Positions 34,717-44,374 of a DNA stretch of 64,000 bases are shown here, piece after piece. The DNA is from Flavobacteriaceae bacterium (GTDB lineage Bacteria; Bacteroidota; Bacteroidia; Flavobacteriales; Flavobacteriaceae). The position numbers and the translations under genes were made by a program. Below the pieces are notes generated by a model. That model worked only from the letters and a program-made list of their open reading frames with translations, searched no databases and was not told the DNA's origin. The DNA lies in the NCBI GenBank assembly GCA_013373105.1, contig JABXIJ010000002.1:1-64000 (forward strand), read 5' to 3'. Within the stretch, counting starts at the first letter, position 1. Every line of letters starts with the position of its first letter.

Positions 34717-35946
34717 TTGAAAAGAGAACAACTTTTAGAATTAGCAAATAAATATGGAAGCCCTTTGTATGTGTATGATACAGACAAAATAGCTTCACAA
34801 TACAACAGACTTACAAACGCTTTTAGCGGAGTAAAAAACCTTAAACTTAACTATGCTGTTAAGGCTTTATCAAACATTAATATCCTTAAGTTTTTTAAAA
34901 ATTTAGGAGCAGGTTTAGATACAGTGTCTATTCAAGAAGTTGAGCTAGGTTTAACCACAGGTATAGACCCAAGAAATATAATTTATACACCAAATGGTGT
35001 TTCTCTAAAAGAAATAGAAGATGCTGTTGAATTAGGTGTACAAATTAATATTGACAACCTATCGATCTTAGAACAATTTGGACAAAAACATCCTGAAGTT
35101 CCAGTTTGTGTTAGAATCAATCCACATATTATGGCAGGTGGTAATTCTAAAATTTCTGTTGGTCATATAGACTCAAAATTTGGAATTTCAATTCATCAAG
35201 TACCACACATTAAACGTGTTGTTGAAAATACAGGTATGAATATAAATGGAATTCATATGCATACAGGATCAGATATTTTAGATATCGATACTTTTTTACG
35301 TGCAACAGAAATTCTGTTTGATGTTGCTAAACAATTCGAAAATATAGAGTTTATAGATTTTGGAAGTGGTTTTAAAGTTCCTTATAAAGAAGGAGATATT
35401 TCTACTGATATAGAACAATTAGGAATTCAACTTTCTGAAAGATTCAATGAATTTTGTAAAGAAATTGGTAAAGAAATTACCTTAATGTTCGAACCTGGTA
35501 AATTTTTGGTATCAGAAGCTGGTGTATTTTTAGCTAAAGTAAATGTGGTAAAACAAACAACTTCAACAGTTTTTGCGCATGTAGATTCTGGCTTTAATCA
35601 CTTAGTTAGACCCATGATGTATAACTCCTACCATCATATAACTAATATTTCTAATCCAGATGGAAAAGATCGTTATTATTCTGTTGTAGGCTACATTTGT
35701 GAAACAGATACTTTTGGCTCAAACAGAAGAATATCAGAAATTTCCGAAGAAGACATTTTATGCTTCCACAATGCAGGTGCTTACTGTTTTTCTATGGCAT
35801 CTAACTATAACTCTAGATATTTACCAGCAGAGGTTATGTTGGTTGATGGACAAGATTATTTAATTCGTAAAAGACAAACTTTAAAAGATATTTTAAACAA
35901 TCAAGAAGTAGTTTCATTACCTAAAAAAGAAGAGGTAACTGCATAA
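34717..35946 (+). CDS. lysA: Diaminopimelate decarboxylase
   Basis: This PLP enzyme makes lysine from meso-diaminopimelate, the last step of the pathway. It has 409 residues and starts with TTG (MKREQLLELANKYGSPLYVYD), as the frame has no upstream Met. The PLP lysine is in YAVKALSN (about 43-50). HMHTGSDI, FEPGKFLV and the C-terminal CFHNAGAYCFSMASNYNSR motif are those of DAP decarboxylases, with the conserved Cys-x5-GAY. The enzyme is cytosolic. It is followed by a strong terminator, so it is a single-gene unit. Confidence 0.95.
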   Translation: MKREQLLELANKYGSPLYVYDTDKIASQYNRLTNAFSGVKNLKLNYAVKALSNINILKFFKNLGAGLDTVSIQEVELGLTTGIDPRNIIYTPNGVSLKEIEDAVELGVQINIDNLSILEQFGQKHPEVPVCVRINPHIMAGGNSKISVGHIDSKFGISIHQVPHIKRVVENTGMNINGIHMHTGSDILDIDTFLRATEILFDVAKQFENIEFIDFGSGFKVPYKEGDISTDIEQLGIQLSERFNEFCKEIGKEITLMFEPGKFLVSEAGVFLAKVNVVKQTTSTVFAHVDSGFNHLVRPMMYNSYHHITNISNPDGKDRYYSVVGYICETDTFGSNRRISEISEEDILCFHNAGAYCFSMASNYNSRYLPAEVMLVDGQDYLIRKRQTLKDILNNQEVVSLPKKEEVTA

Positions 35947-35962
35947 TAATATATTTTTTTAA

Positions 35963-36012
35963 TGCAACCACAAAATGCAAATATTTATATTTGTTTTTGT
36001 GGTTTTTTTATT
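35963..36012 (+). terminator. Terminator of lysA
   Basis: AACCACAAAA and TTTTGTGGTT enclose a second stem (CAAATAT/ATATTTG), followed by a run of Ts. It shows that the GNAT gene starts at 36022, not at the earlier in-frame ATG (35962). Confidence 0.9.
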
Positions 36013-36021
36013 TGTAATCTT

Positions 36022-36540
36022 ATGAAAATTAGACATTCTACTTTACAAGATGTTTCAAGAATTCTAGAAATAATTAACGATGCTAAAGCATTATTAAAAT
36101 CCATAGGTATAGACCAGTGGCAAAATGGATATCCAAATCAAGAACAAATTGAAAACGACATTCAAAATGAAGAAAGTTATGTGGTTTTAAATGATGATGA
36201 AACTATTGTAGCTACCACAATGTTTACAACTCAAAAAGAACCAACTTATAAAAGCATAATCGATGGTAATTGGATAATTGATGAAGAAAAACCTTATGGA
36301 GTAATTCACAGACTAGCAATGAGTAAAAATTATAGAGGTCAAGGTGTTGCTAAGTTTGTGTTTGATTATTTTCATGATTACTTAAAAGAAAAAAACATAC
36401 AAAGCTTAAAGATTGATACCCATGAAGGCAACAAAACCATGCAAGCATTAATCAAAAAAATGGGATATGAATATTGTGGAATTATTTACACTTCTTATGG
36501 TGATAAACGTTTGGCTTTTGAGAGAGTTTTAAACCAATAA
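36022..36540 (+). CDS. GNAT family N-acetyltransferase
   Basis: This is a 172-residue acyl-CoA-dependent acetyltransferase. The N-terminus is MKIRHSTLQDVSRILEI, and the acetyl-CoA binding motif A is GVIHRLAMSKNYRGQGVAKFVFDYF (R-G-Q-G-V-A, about residues 113-119), followed by LKIDTHEGNKTMQALIKKMGYEYCG. The substrate is not predictable. I reject an earlier in-frame Met at 35962 since it would put the lysA terminator inside the gene. It is 44 bases upstream of topB and may be cotranscribed. Confidence 0.85.
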   Translation: MKIRHSTLQDVSRILEIINDAKALLKSIGIDQWQNGYPNQEQIENDIQNEESYVVLNDDETIVATTMFTTQKEPTYKSIIDGNWIIDEEKPYGVIHRLAMSKNYRGQGVAKFVFDYFHDYLKEKNIQSLKIDTHEGNKTMQALIKKMGYEYCGIIYTSYGDKRLAFERVLNQ

Positions 36541-36584
36541 TTTCATTTATTTTATTACTTTCGACCTTCAAAATAAATCAAAAA

Positions 36585-38900
36585 TTGAAAGTCTGTATTG
36601 CCGAAAAACCAAGTGTTGCTAGAGAAATTGCAACTATTTTAGGCGCCAACACTAAACGTGATGGTTATTATGAAGGTGATGGCTATGCAGTAACCTATAC
36701 TTTTGGTCATTTATGTACTTTACTTGAACCAAAAGACTACAAACCACATTGGAAAAGTTGGGATTTAAATAATTTACCCATGCTTCCAGAACGTTTTGAC
36801 ACCAAAGTAAACACCAAAGATTCAGGAATTAAAAAACAGTTTAATATTATAAAGTCTTTATTTGAAAAAGCTGATGTAATAATAAACTGTGGTGATGCTG
36901 GGCAAGAAGGAGAACTTATTCAACGTTGGGTGATTAATCAATGCAATTATAAAGGGCCAGTAAAACGCTTATGGATTTCTTCGCTTACAGAAGAAGCTAT
37001 AAAAGAAGGTTTTGATAATTTAGTTTCTTCTGAAAAATACGACAACCTGTATTATGCAGGATACTCAAGAGCAATTGGAGATTGGTTGTTAGGTTTAAAT
37101 GCTACTCGATTGTACACTTTAAAGTTTGGTGGTTATAAGCAAGTTTTATCTATTGGAAGAGTTCAAACTCCTACTTTGGCTATGTTGGTAAATCGTCATA
37201 AAGAAATTCGAGACTTTAAACCACAGCCTTATTGGGAGTTACAAACAACTTATAGAGAAACTATATTTAATTGTGAAGAAGGTCGTTTTTTAAAAAAAGA
37301 AGATGGTCAAGTATTTGCTGATAAAGTAGCTCAAGCTGATTTTGAAATAGTTTCTGTTACAAAAAAGAAAGGAAAAGAATACGCTCCTAAACTATTTGAT
37401 TTAACCGGTTTACAGGTGTATTGTAATAATAAATTTGGGTTTTCTGCGGATGATACTTTAAAAATTGTACAGAAGTTGTATGAAATGAAAGTGGTTACTT
37501 ACCCAAGAGTTGATACTACTTTTTTACCCAATGATTTGTATGCAAAAGTACCTGGAATATTAGCAAAATTAACAAATTACTCAGAACTCACTAATACCCT
37601 TTTAGGTAAAAAAATAAAGAAGACTAAACGTGTTTTCGATGATAAAAAAGTAACAGATCATCATGCTATAATTCCAACAGGAATTCAATCCAACTTACAA
37701 TACAATCAGCAGCAAGTTTATGATATAATTACTAGACGATTTATTGCTGTTTTTTATCCAGATTCAGATGTTTCTAATACCGCAGTTATTGGTAAAGCAG
37801 ATGAAGTAACTTTTAAAACTACAGGTAAAGAAATTTTAACTAAAGGATGGAGAATTGTTTTTGAAACTGAAGAATCATCAATTAAAAAGAAACTAAAGGA
37901 GCAGCTAACTTTACCCTCATTTGTAAAAGGTGAAAAAGGAAAACACGAACCTTCATTTTTAGAAAAAGAAACTAAACCACCAAGAAATTATACAGAAGCA
38001 AGTTTGTTACGTGCAATGGAAACTGCAGGTAAACAAGTTGATGATGATGAAATGCGAGAGTTAATGAAAGAAAATGGTATTGGCAGACCATCAACGAGAG
38101 CTAGCATCATTGAAACTTTATTTAAGCGTAAATATATAGAGCGTCAAAAAAAACTAGTAATACCTACACAAACTGGTATAGATTTAATAGAATTAATAGA
38201 TAATGAATTATTAAAATCCGCTGAATTAACAGGACGTTGGGAAAAACGATTAAAAGAAATTGAGCGAGGTGAATTCAATGCTACCGTTTTTATCAATAAT
38301 ATGAAAAAAATGGTAGATGAATTAGTCTACGAAGTTCGCTCTTCAACCAATACAAAAAAGCTTTCGGCTTCAAACTTTAAAGAAGACAAAAAAACTTTTA
38401 AATCGGCTAACAATAAAAGCAAAACTGTAGTTGGTAAAAGTTGTCCAAAATGCAAACAGGGTAAATTATTAAAAGGATCTTCTGCATTTGGTTGTTCTGA
38501 ATATAAAGATGGATGTGGTTTTAAAATTCCTTTTAGGTTTTTAGATAAACAAATGACTGAAAACCAATTACTAAGGTTAATAAAAAAAGGCTGTACTACT
38601 AATCTAAAAGGATTTAAAGTTGATGGAAAATCAATAGAAGGCTTAGTTAGATTTGATAATGATTTTAACCTAAAGTTTGAACCAAAAAAAGCTATAACTA
38701 ATTCAAATTCAACAAAAGTTTCTGATAAAATATCCTGCCCAAAATGTTCCAAAGGAACTGTTATAAAAGGAAAAACAGCTTATGGTTGTTCTAATTATAA
38801 AAATGGCTGTGATTTTGTTTTTCCTTTTACAGAAATTAAAAAGCTTTCAAATGGTAGAACTTTGACTAAAGAGTTGGTTTTAGAAATTATTTCGAAATAA
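36585..38900 (+). CDS. topB: DNA topoisomerase III (type IA)
   Basis: This type IA topoisomerase nicks one strand and decatenates or resolves recombination intermediates. It has 771 residues and starts with TTG (MKVCIAEKPSVAREIA). The TOPRIM domain has CIAEKPS and NCGDAGQEGELIQR; SIGRVQTPTLAMLV and the catalytic tyrosine in VVTYPRVDTTFLP follow, and ENGIGRPSTRASIIETL is near residue 500. The C-terminus has two zinc-ribbon-like repeats (CPKCKQGKLLKGSSAFGCS and CPKCSKGTVIKGKTAYGCS) of topoisomerase C-terminal type. A weak box (TACTTTCG, 36556-36563) lies upstream. Confidence 0.93.
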   Translation: MKVCIAEKPSVAREIATILGANTKRDGYYEGDGYAVTYTFGHLCTLLEPKDYKPHWKSWDLNNLPMLPERFDTKVNTKDSGIKKQFNIIKSLFEKADVIINCGDAGQEGELIQRWVINQCNYKGPVKRLWISSLTEEAIKEGFDNLVSSEKYDNLYYAGYSRAIGDWLLGLNATRLYTLKFGGYKQVLSIGRVQTPTLAMLVNRHKEIRDFKPQPYWELQTTYRETIFNCEEGRFLKKEDGQVFADKVAQADFEIVSVTKKKGKEYAPKLFDLTGLQVYCNNKFGFSADDTLKIVQKLYEMKVVTYPRVDTTFLPNDLYAKVPGILAKLTNYSELTNTLLGKKIKKTKRVFDDKKVTDHHAIIPTGIQSNLQYNQQQVYDIITRRFIAVFYPDSDVSNTAVIGKADEVTFKTTGKEILTKGWRIVFETEESSIKKKLKEQLTLPSFVKGEKGKHEPSFLEKETKPPRNYTEASLLRAMETAGKQVDDDEMRELMKENGIGRPSTRASIIETLFKRKYIERQKKLVIPTQTGIDLIELIDNELLKSAELTGRWEKRLKEIERGEFNATVFINNMKKMVDELVYEVRSSTNTKKLSASNFKEDKKTFKSANNKSKTVVGKSCPKCKQGKLLKGSSAFGCSEYKDGCGFKIPFRFLDKQMTENQLLRLIKKGCTTNLKGFKVDGKSIEGLVRFDNDFNLKFEPKKAITNSNSTKVSDKISCPKCSKGTVIKGKTAYGCSNYKNGCDFVFPFTEIKKLSNGRTLTKELVLEIISK

Positions 38901-38943
38901 AACAGTTAATTTTATACAATGTAAAAATCGATTAAAACTAATT

Positions 38944-40581
38944 ATGTTTAAAAAATATACAATACTTGTTATGCTTTGTATAACAAGTTTAACTTTTGCT
39001 CAAACACCAAAATTCACTAAACAAGATACTTTAAGAGGTAGCATAACTAAAGAAAGATTTTGGTGGGATTTATTGCATTACAATCTAAAATTTGACATCC
39101 AAACCTCCACAAAAAGTATTTCTGGAAGCAATACTATCACCTACAAAGTTATAGAGAAAAATCAACTCATGCAGATTGATTTGCAACCTCCAATGGAAAT
39201 CACATCAGTCAGTCAAAAAAACAAAGAATTATCTTTTACAAGAGATGGAAATGTGTTTTACATCACACTAGATGAAAAACAAAAAGTAGGTAAAGAATAT
39301 CAATTAAAAATTGATTTTAAAGGATCTCCTAAAATCAGTAAAAATCCACCTTGGGATGATGGTTTTACTTGGAGAAAAGACGAAAATGGAAACGATTTTA
39401 TAGCAACTTCTTGTCAAGGTGGAGGTGCAAGTATTTGGTGGCCTTGTAAAGATCATATGTATGATGAGCCAGATAATGGCATATTAATGGATATTACTAC
39501 TCCTAAACATTTAGTTGGGGTTGGAAATGGACGTTTAATTGCAACAAAAGAAAATAAAAATAACACCAAAACATACACTTGGAAAGTTGTTAATCCAATT
39601 AATAATTATGGTGTAAATGTAAATGTTGGAGATTATGTACATTTTTCAGAGGTATTTAAGGGTGAAAATGGAAATTTAGATTGCGATTATTATGTGCTAT
39701 CCTACAATTTAGAAAAAGCAAAAACACATTTTATTGATGCCAAAAAAACATTAGAAGCTTTTGAATATTGGTATGGTCCTTACCCTTTTTATGAAGATAG
39801 TTTTAAATTAGTTGAAGTACCTTATTTAGGTATGGAACATCAAAGTTCAGTAACCTATGGTAATGACTATAAAATGGGATATAGAGGAAGTGATTTAAGT
39901 AGAACTGGTTGGGGTTTAAAGTTCGATTTTATAATTATTCATGAATCGGGTCATGAATGGTTTGCAAACAACATTACCAATGTTGATATAGCAGATATGT
40001 GGATTCATGAAAGCTTTACAAACAACTCTGAAAGCTTGTTTTTAGATTATCATTATGGAACAAAAGCGAGCAATGAATATGTTATAGGGACTCGTAAAAA
40101 CATCAGGAACAACAAACCTATAATTGGCTATTACAATGTTAATAATAGTGGTTCAGGTGATATGTATTATAAAGGCTCAAATATGCTGCATATTCTACGT
40201 CAGATTGTAAATGATGATGAAAAATGGCGAGCAATTCTGAGAGGATTAAATAAGGATTTTTACCATCAAACTGTAACAACCGAACAAATTGAAGACTATA
40301 TTAGCAAGGCCATGAAAATGGATTTAAATGCATTTTTTACACAATATTTAAGAACTACCAAAATTCCTGAATTAACATATAAAATCGAAGGTAAAACTAT
40401 AAAATACAAATGGAATAATGTTGTTGACGGTTTTTCGATTCCTATTAAAGTATTCATTAATGGACAAGAAAAATGGATAAAACCTTCTATTGATTGGAAA
40501 GAGCACACGTCAACTAATAAATTGCAAGAATTTAAAGTGGATAAAAACTTCTACATCTATTCGAAAGAATTAACAAATTAA
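38944..40581 (+). CDS. M1 family metallopeptidase, exported
   Basis: This is a 545-residue zinc aminopeptidase-like protein with a signal peptide ending TFAQ (about residue 20). The zinc site is H333-E-S-G-H337 with the third ligand E356 (WIHESFTNN), the normal 18-residue spacing. The substrate-N-terminus motif is present as LGMEHQS (a GAMEN variant). An N-terminal beta-sandwich domain precedes the catalytic domain. It is shorter than the 600-900 residue classical members because the large C-terminal helical domain is missing. It probably trims peptides in the periplasm or outside the cell. Confidence 0.9.
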   Translation: MFKKYTILVMLCITSLTFAQTPKFTKQDTLRGSITKERFWWDLLHYNLKFDIQTSTKSISGSNTITYKVIEKNQLMQIDLQPPMEITSVSQKNKELSFTRDGNVFYITLDEKQKVGKEYQLKIDFKGSPKISKNPPWDDGFTWRKDENGNDFIATSCQGGGASIWWPCKDHMYDEPDNGILMDITTPKHLVGVGNGRLIATKENKNNTKTYTWKVVNPINNYGVNVNVGDYVHFSEVFKGENGNLDCDYYVLSYNLEKAKTHFIDAKKTLEAFEYWYGPYPFYEDSFKLVEVPYLGMEHQSSVTYGNDYKMGYRGSDLSRTGWGLKFDFIIIHESGHEWFANNITNVDIADMWIHESFTNNSESLFLDYHYGTKASNEYVIGTRKNIRNNKPIIGYYNVNNSGSGDMYYKGSNMLHILRQIVNDDEKWRAILRGLNKDFYHQTVTTEQIEDYISKAMKMDLNAFFTQYLRTTKIPELTYKIEGKTIKYKWNNVVDGFSIPIKVFINGQEKWIKPSIDWKEHTSTNKLQEFKVDKNFYIYSKELTN

Positions 40582-40618
40582 ATATATTTTGCGACAGTTA
40601 AATTCAAGATTTTTTAAA

Positions 40619-40626
40619 TAATTTTG
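40619..40626 (+). promoter_or_regulatory. Promoter -7 box for gcvT
   Basis: TAATTTTG fits TAnnTTTG, 25 bases before the gcvT ATG. Confidence 0.6.
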
Positions 40627-40651
40627 TCAAAAATTAAAGAATCATATAATT

Positions 40652-41737
40652 ATGAAGAATATTGCATTACATGAAACCCATGTAAATTTAGGAGCAAAAA
40701 TGGTTCCTTTTGCTGGTTTTAATATGCCTGTACAATATGAAGGTGTTACAGCAGAACATTTAACGGTTAGAAATGGCGTTGGTGTTTTTGATGTAAGTCA
40801 TATGGGCGAATTTTTAATAACTGGTGAAAATGCTTTGGCATTAATACAAAAAGTAACTTCTAATGATGCTTCTAAATTAGCTATTGGCGATGCACAATAT
40901 TCGTGTTTCCCAAATGAAACAGGTGGAATTGTAGATGATTTAATTTGTTACAGAATAAAGGAAAATCAATATTTATTGGTTGTAAACGCCTCTAACATCG
41001 AAAAAGATTGGAACTGGATTTCTAAATACAATGAAGAATTTGGAGCTGAATTGAGAGATTTATCTGATGATTATTCTTTATTAGCCATTCAAGGACCTAA
41101 AGCTGTAGAAGCTATGCAATCTTTATCACCTTTAGATTTAGCAGACATCCCTTTTTATAAATTTAAAGTAGGTGATTTTGCTGGAATAGAACATGTAATT
41201 ATTTCTGCAACTGGTTATACTGGTTCTGGTGGTTTCGAAATTTATTGTAAAAACTCTGAAGTTGAACAAATTTGGAATAAGGTTTTTGAAGCTGGTGCTG
41301 ATTATGGTATAAAACCTATTGGTTTAGCAGCTAGAGATACCTTACGCTTAGAAATGGGTTATTGCTTATATGGTAATGATATAGATGATACCACATCACC
41401 AATTGAAGCAGGTTTAGGTTGGATTACAAAATTTACCAAAGAATTTATAAATCATGAAGCTTTAGCACAGCAAAAAGCAGACAAACCAAGTAGAAAACTA
41501 GTTGCTTTTGAATTAACAGAAAAAGGAATTCCAAGACAAGGTTATGAAATTGTAGATTCAAATGGATCTGTTGTTGGTGATGTAACATCTGGAACTATGA
41601 GTCCTTCTTTAAGCAAAGGAATTGGTTTAGGATATGTACCATTAGACAATTCTAAATTAGGTTCTGAAATTTTTATTCAAGTACGTAAAAAACAAATTCC
41701 TGCAACAATAGTTAAACTACCATTTTACAAAGGATAA
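40652..41737 (+). CDS. gcvT: Aminomethyltransferase, glycine cleavage T-protein
   Basis: The T-protein transfers the methylene group from the aminomethyl-lipoyl H-protein to tetrahydrofolate, releasing ammonia, in glycine breakdown. It has 361 residues. [29 protein letters not shown], the folate-contact segment [22 protein letters not shown] and [21 protein letters not shown] are canonical; the catalytic Asp is in the VFDVSHMG motif. gcvP and gcvH are not in the window. It has its own -7 box and a terminator. Confidence 0.96.
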   Translation: MKNIALHETHVNLGAKMVPFAGFNMPVQYEGVTAEHLTVRNGVGVFDVSHMGEFLITGENALALIQKVTSNDASKLAIGDAQYSCFPNETGGIVDDLICYRIKENQYLLVVNASNIEKDWNWISKYNEEFGAELRDLSDDYSLLAIQGPKAVEAMQSLSPLDLADIPFYKFKVGDFAGIEHVIISATGYTGSGGFEIYCKNSEVEQIWNKVFEAGADYGIKPIGLAARDTLRLEMGYCLYGNDIDDTTSPIEAGLGWITKFTKEFINHEALAQQKADKPSRKLVAFELTEKGIPRQGYEIVDSNGSVVGDVTSGTMSPSLSKGIGLGYVPLDNSKLGSEIFIQVRKKQIPATIVKLPFYKG

Positions 41738-41741
41738 TAAA

Positions 41742-41776
41742 TAGGAAAAGGGAGCAAATTGCTTCCTTTTTTATTT
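41742..41776. terminator. Bidirectional terminator between gcvT and the MBL-fold gene
   Basis: AAAGGGAGCA and TGCTTCCTTT form a stem with one mismatch and an AAT loop, flanked by A- and T-rich runs. Confidence 0.8.
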
Positions 41777-42535
41777 TTTAAATTCTAGAATTTCTCCATT
41801 TAAAGGAATCTTTAAGTTTTCTTTAGAAATATTTGATTGTAAAACTGTTCTATACAAACTTGCTCTACTCACAGTACAATGATCTAATGCTTCTAAGTGT
41901 ACTGCAATTAAAATTGCATCTTTAGCATAATTAGCAATTTCAAGTGTTTCATGCTCATCTAAAAGAATTAAATCTTTTTCATAACCAGGAATAAATGCAC
42001 CACCAGAATTGGTAATGATAATTTCTGGTTTAAATTTTTTAATGGTTGCTTTTAATTCATCATTAAAAATAGTGTCACCTAAAATATAAATTGTAGGTTC
42101 ATTTTTATTTTCTAAAACAAAACCCGAAACTTTACCCATTAATTTTTCAATAGGGCCTCTACCATGTTTACCTCCTACTCTATGAATTGTAGTAGAATTA
42201 AAGGTTTGAGATTCAAAAATTTCTGTAATGTTTCTAAAACCAGATTCTGCAATTGTTTCTTTATTTGTTGGTTGACAAAATATTTGTAAAACCTTTTTAA
42301 TTAGATGTTTTGCTGCATCATCAAAATGGTCTTTATGAAGATGTGATACTAAAACAGCATCAACATCAGCTAAGATTTCATCTGTAGAAATTGGAAGTTT
42401 TGAAATTGGATTTTTAGCAATATTACCATAAGATTCAAAAGAACCTTTTGCACCCAACATAGGATCAATTAAAAAGGTGGCATCACCAAATGTGATTTTT
42501 AATGTTGCGTTTCTTATTAATTGAATTTTTGCCAT
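41771..42535 (-). CDS. MBL-fold metal-dependent hydrolase (UlaG/YtkL-like)
   Basis: This is a 254-residue beta-lactamase-fold metalloenzyme. The first metal motif is VLVSHLHKDHFDD (H-x-H-x-D-H, about 62-72). ILGDTIFND gives the bridging Asp, and the downstream His is in VHLEALDHC. An early TFLIDPMLG is typical of the UlaG-like group, whose known members are lactonases. The substrate is unknown. It is two bases downstream of ychF, so the two are cotranscribed. Confidence 0.85.
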   Translation of the reverse strand: MAKIQLIRNATLKITFGDATFLIDPMLGAKGSFESYGNIAKNPISKLPISTDEILADVDAVLVSHLHKDHFDDAAKHLIKKVLQIFCQPTNKETIAESGFRNITEIFESQTFNSTTIHRVGGKHGRGPIEKLMGKVSGFVLENKNEPTIYILGDTIFNDELKATIKKFKPEIIITNSGGAFIPGYEKDLILLDEHETLEIANYAKDAILIAVHLEALDHCTVSRASLYRTVLQSNISKENLKIPLNGEILEFKK

Positions 42536-42537
42536 GA

Positions 42538-43629
42538 TTATACATTAAATCTAAAATGCATAATATCTCCATCTTTAACGATGTAATCTTTACCTTCAAC
42601 TCGCATTTTTCCAGCTTCTTTTACTTTAGCTTCAGAACCATAAGCCACATAGTCGCTATAAGAAATTGTTTCTGCTCTAATAAAGCCTTTTTCAAAATCA
42701 GTATGTATAACTCCTGCTGCTTGTGGTGCAGTTGCACCTACTGCAACAGTCCAAGCTCTTACTTCTTTAACACCAGCTGTAAAATAGGTTTGTAAGTTGA
42801 GTAATTTATATGCAGATCTAATCAATCTAGAAACACCAGCTTCTTCCAAGCCTAAATCATCTAAAAATAGTTGACGCTCTTCATAATCTTCTAATTCAGC
42901 AATATCTGCTTCTGTAGCTACTGCCAAAACTAACACTTCTGCATTTTCATCTTTAACAGCTTCTTTAACTTTTTCTACAAAATCGTTTCCAGAAACTGCT
43001 GATGCTTCATCTACATTACACACATATAATACTGGCTTTGCTGTAATAAATTGAAGTGGAGAAACAAATTCTTCTTCTTTTTCTGTAAATGAAATTGAAC
43101 GAACAGATTTACCTTCTAATAAAGTTGATTCAACTTTTAATAAAATATCTAATTCTATTTGTGCTTCTTTCTGACCAGTTTTAGCTGTTCTTTTAACTCG
43201 CTCTAAACGTTTTTGAACCGTTTCTAAGTCTTTTAATTGTAGTTCAATATCGATAGTTTCTTTATCTCTAATTGGGTCTACAGAACCATCTACATGCACA
43301 ATATTGTCGTTCTCAAAACAACGTAACACATGCAAAATAGCATCAGTTTCACGAATGTTAGCTAAGAATTGATTTCCTAAACCTTCACCTTTACTAGCTC
43401 CTTTTACTAAACCAGCAATATCTACAATTTCAACAGTAGCAGGAACTACTTTTTCTGGATTTACTAATTCTTCTAATTTTTTTAAACGTTCATCAGGTAC
43501 ATTTACCACACCTAAATTAGGTTCTATTGTACAAAATGGAAAGTTTGCACTTTGTGCCTTAGCGTTTGATAAACAGTTAAATAAAGTTGATTTTCCTACG
43601 TTTGGTAATCCTACAATTCCAGCTTTCAT
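42538..43629 (-). CDS. ychF: Redox-regulated ATPase YchF (Obg family)
   Basis: This is a universally conserved ribosome-associated NTPase with a role in stress responses. In 363 residues it has the P-loop GLPNVGKST (6-14), switch region [11 protein letters not shown], the G3 motif [10 protein letters not shown], an altered G4 (CNVDEA instead of NKxD), explaining ATP preference, a coiled-coil insertion and the C-terminal TGS domain ([15 protein letters not shown], ending [10 protein letters not shown]). It is followed two bases later by the MBL-fold gene. Confidence 0.97.
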   Translation of the reverse strand: MKAGIVGLPNVGKSTLFNCLSNAKAQSANFPFCTIEPNLGVVNVPDERLKKLEELVNPEKVVPATVEIVDIAGLVKGASKGEGLGNQFLANIRETDAILHVLRCFENDNIVHVDGSVDPIRDKETIDIELQLKDLETVQKRLERVKRTAKTGQKEAQIELDILLKVESTLLEGKSVRSISFTEKEEEFVSPLQFITAKPVLYVCNVDEASAVSGNDFVEKVKEAVKDENAEVLVLAVATEADIAELEDYEERQLFLDDLGLEEAGVSRLIRSAYKLLNLQTYFTAGVKEVRAWTVAVGATAPQAAGVIHTDFEKGFIRAETISYSDYVAYGSEAKVKEAGKMRVEGKDYIVKDGDIMHFRFNV

Positions 43630-43649
43630 TTCTATAAAATTTGCGAGTG

Positions 43650-43657
43650 CAAATGTA
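43650..43657 (-). promoter_or_regulatory. Promoter -7 box for ychF
   Basis: TACATTTG on the minus strand fits TAnnTTTG, 20 bases before the ychF ATG. Confidence 0.6.
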
Positions 43658-43919
43658 GTTTATTTATTTTTTATTTTCTTAAGTAAACTAAGATTTGAGT
43701 TGATTAAATACCAATTTTATAGCATCACAAAATAATGATAAAAGTTCTTAAAGGTTTCGCCTATAAACTTAACTAGAACATTTTCTAAAAAATTAATAGT
43801 GCTCTGAGTATAACTTAAATTATACTTGTTTATTAAAATTGTTGAATTTCTAAAGAATTAAAATCAGAAATAATAGGATTCTTTAATACTTTCTTTTATC
43901 AAATTCAAATATGTAATTC

Positions 43920-43952
43920 ATAAAAAAAAACCTCACAAAAGTGAGGATTTTA
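43920..43952 (-). terminator. Terminator of the ferredoxin gene
   Basis: CCTCAC and GTGAGG enclose an AAAA loop and are followed on the minus strand by a long U-run, starting a few bases after the stop. Confidence 0.9.
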
Positions 43953-43955
43953 GTA

Positions 43956-44306
43956 TTATTCATTATGCATAAATCGTTGTTTTTCTAACAGCTGTTCTTC
44001 TGTTTCAACAACATTTTCATCTGGCACACAACAATCTACAGGGCAAACTGCAGCACATTGTGGCTCTTCATGAAAGCCCATACATTCTGTACATTTATCT
44101 GGAGCTATATAATAAACTTCGTCTGAAATGGGTTCTTGCTCCTCATCTGCATTTGCAGACTTGCCATTTGGTAGCACAATATTTCCACTTAAATCTGTAC
44201 CATCTGAATATTTCCACTCATCAGCACCTTCATAAATTGCGGTATTTGGACATTCTGGTTCGCAAGCTCCACAATTTATACATTCATCTGTAATTATAAT
44301 TGCCAT
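43956..44306 (-). CDS. 4Fe-4S dicluster ferredoxin
   Basis: This is a 116-residue electron carrier. The start is the ATG at 44306 ([13 protein letters not shown]); a longer frame would begin upstream of the predicted promoter. The first cluster motif is [12 protein letters not shown]; the second is [18 protein letters not shown], with an 8-residue insertion between the second and third Cys, as in Azotobacter-type 2[4Fe-4S] ferredoxins. A Gly/Asn-rich acidic loop of about 50 residues (including [14 protein letters not shown]) separates the two motifs. It diverges from the acyl-CoA reductase gene, with facing promoters. Confidence 0.93.
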   Translation of the reverse strand: MAIIITDECINCGACEPECPNTAIYEGADEWKYSDGTDLSGNIVLPNGKSANADEEQEPISDEVYYIAPDKCTECMGFHEEPQCAAVCPVDCCVPDENVVETEEQLLEKQRFMHNE

Positions 44307-44325
44307 ATTTTCTTTTCTGATTTTG

Positions 44326-44333
44326 TACCTTTG
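44326..44333 (+). promoter_or_regulatory. Promoter -7 box for the acyl-CoA reductase operon
   Basis: TACCTTTG fits TAnnTTTG, 41 bases before the ATG at 44375. It faces the ferredoxin box six bases away. Confidence 0.6.
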
Positions 44334-44339
44334 CAATCG

Positions 44340-44347
44340 CAAAAATA
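44340..44347 (-). promoter_or_regulatory. Promoter -7 box for the ferredoxin gene
   Basis: TATTTTTG on the minus strand fits TAnnTTTG, 33 bases before the ferredoxin ATG, and lies within the predicted start of the opposite transcript. Confidence 0.6.
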
Positions 44348-44374
44348 AAGCCAAAAAAAGTTACAACCAAATAA

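Larger units (their letters stand above)
43630..43955. other. Intergenic region between ychF and the ferredoxin gene
   Basis: This 326-base AT-rich stretch holds the ychF promoter box at its left end and the ferredoxin terminator at its right end. In between I see a weak hairpin (AGTATAA/TTATACT near 43813-43832) but no gene or RNA I can support. Confidence 0.7.

Noticed and set aside
35962..36021. Earlier start of the GNAT gene
   Set aside because: The extra 20 codons are the lysA terminator stem and T-run.
44307..44354. N-terminal extension of the ferredoxin
   Set aside because: It crosses the promoter region and adds 16 residues absent from ferredoxins, which start just before the first cluster motif.
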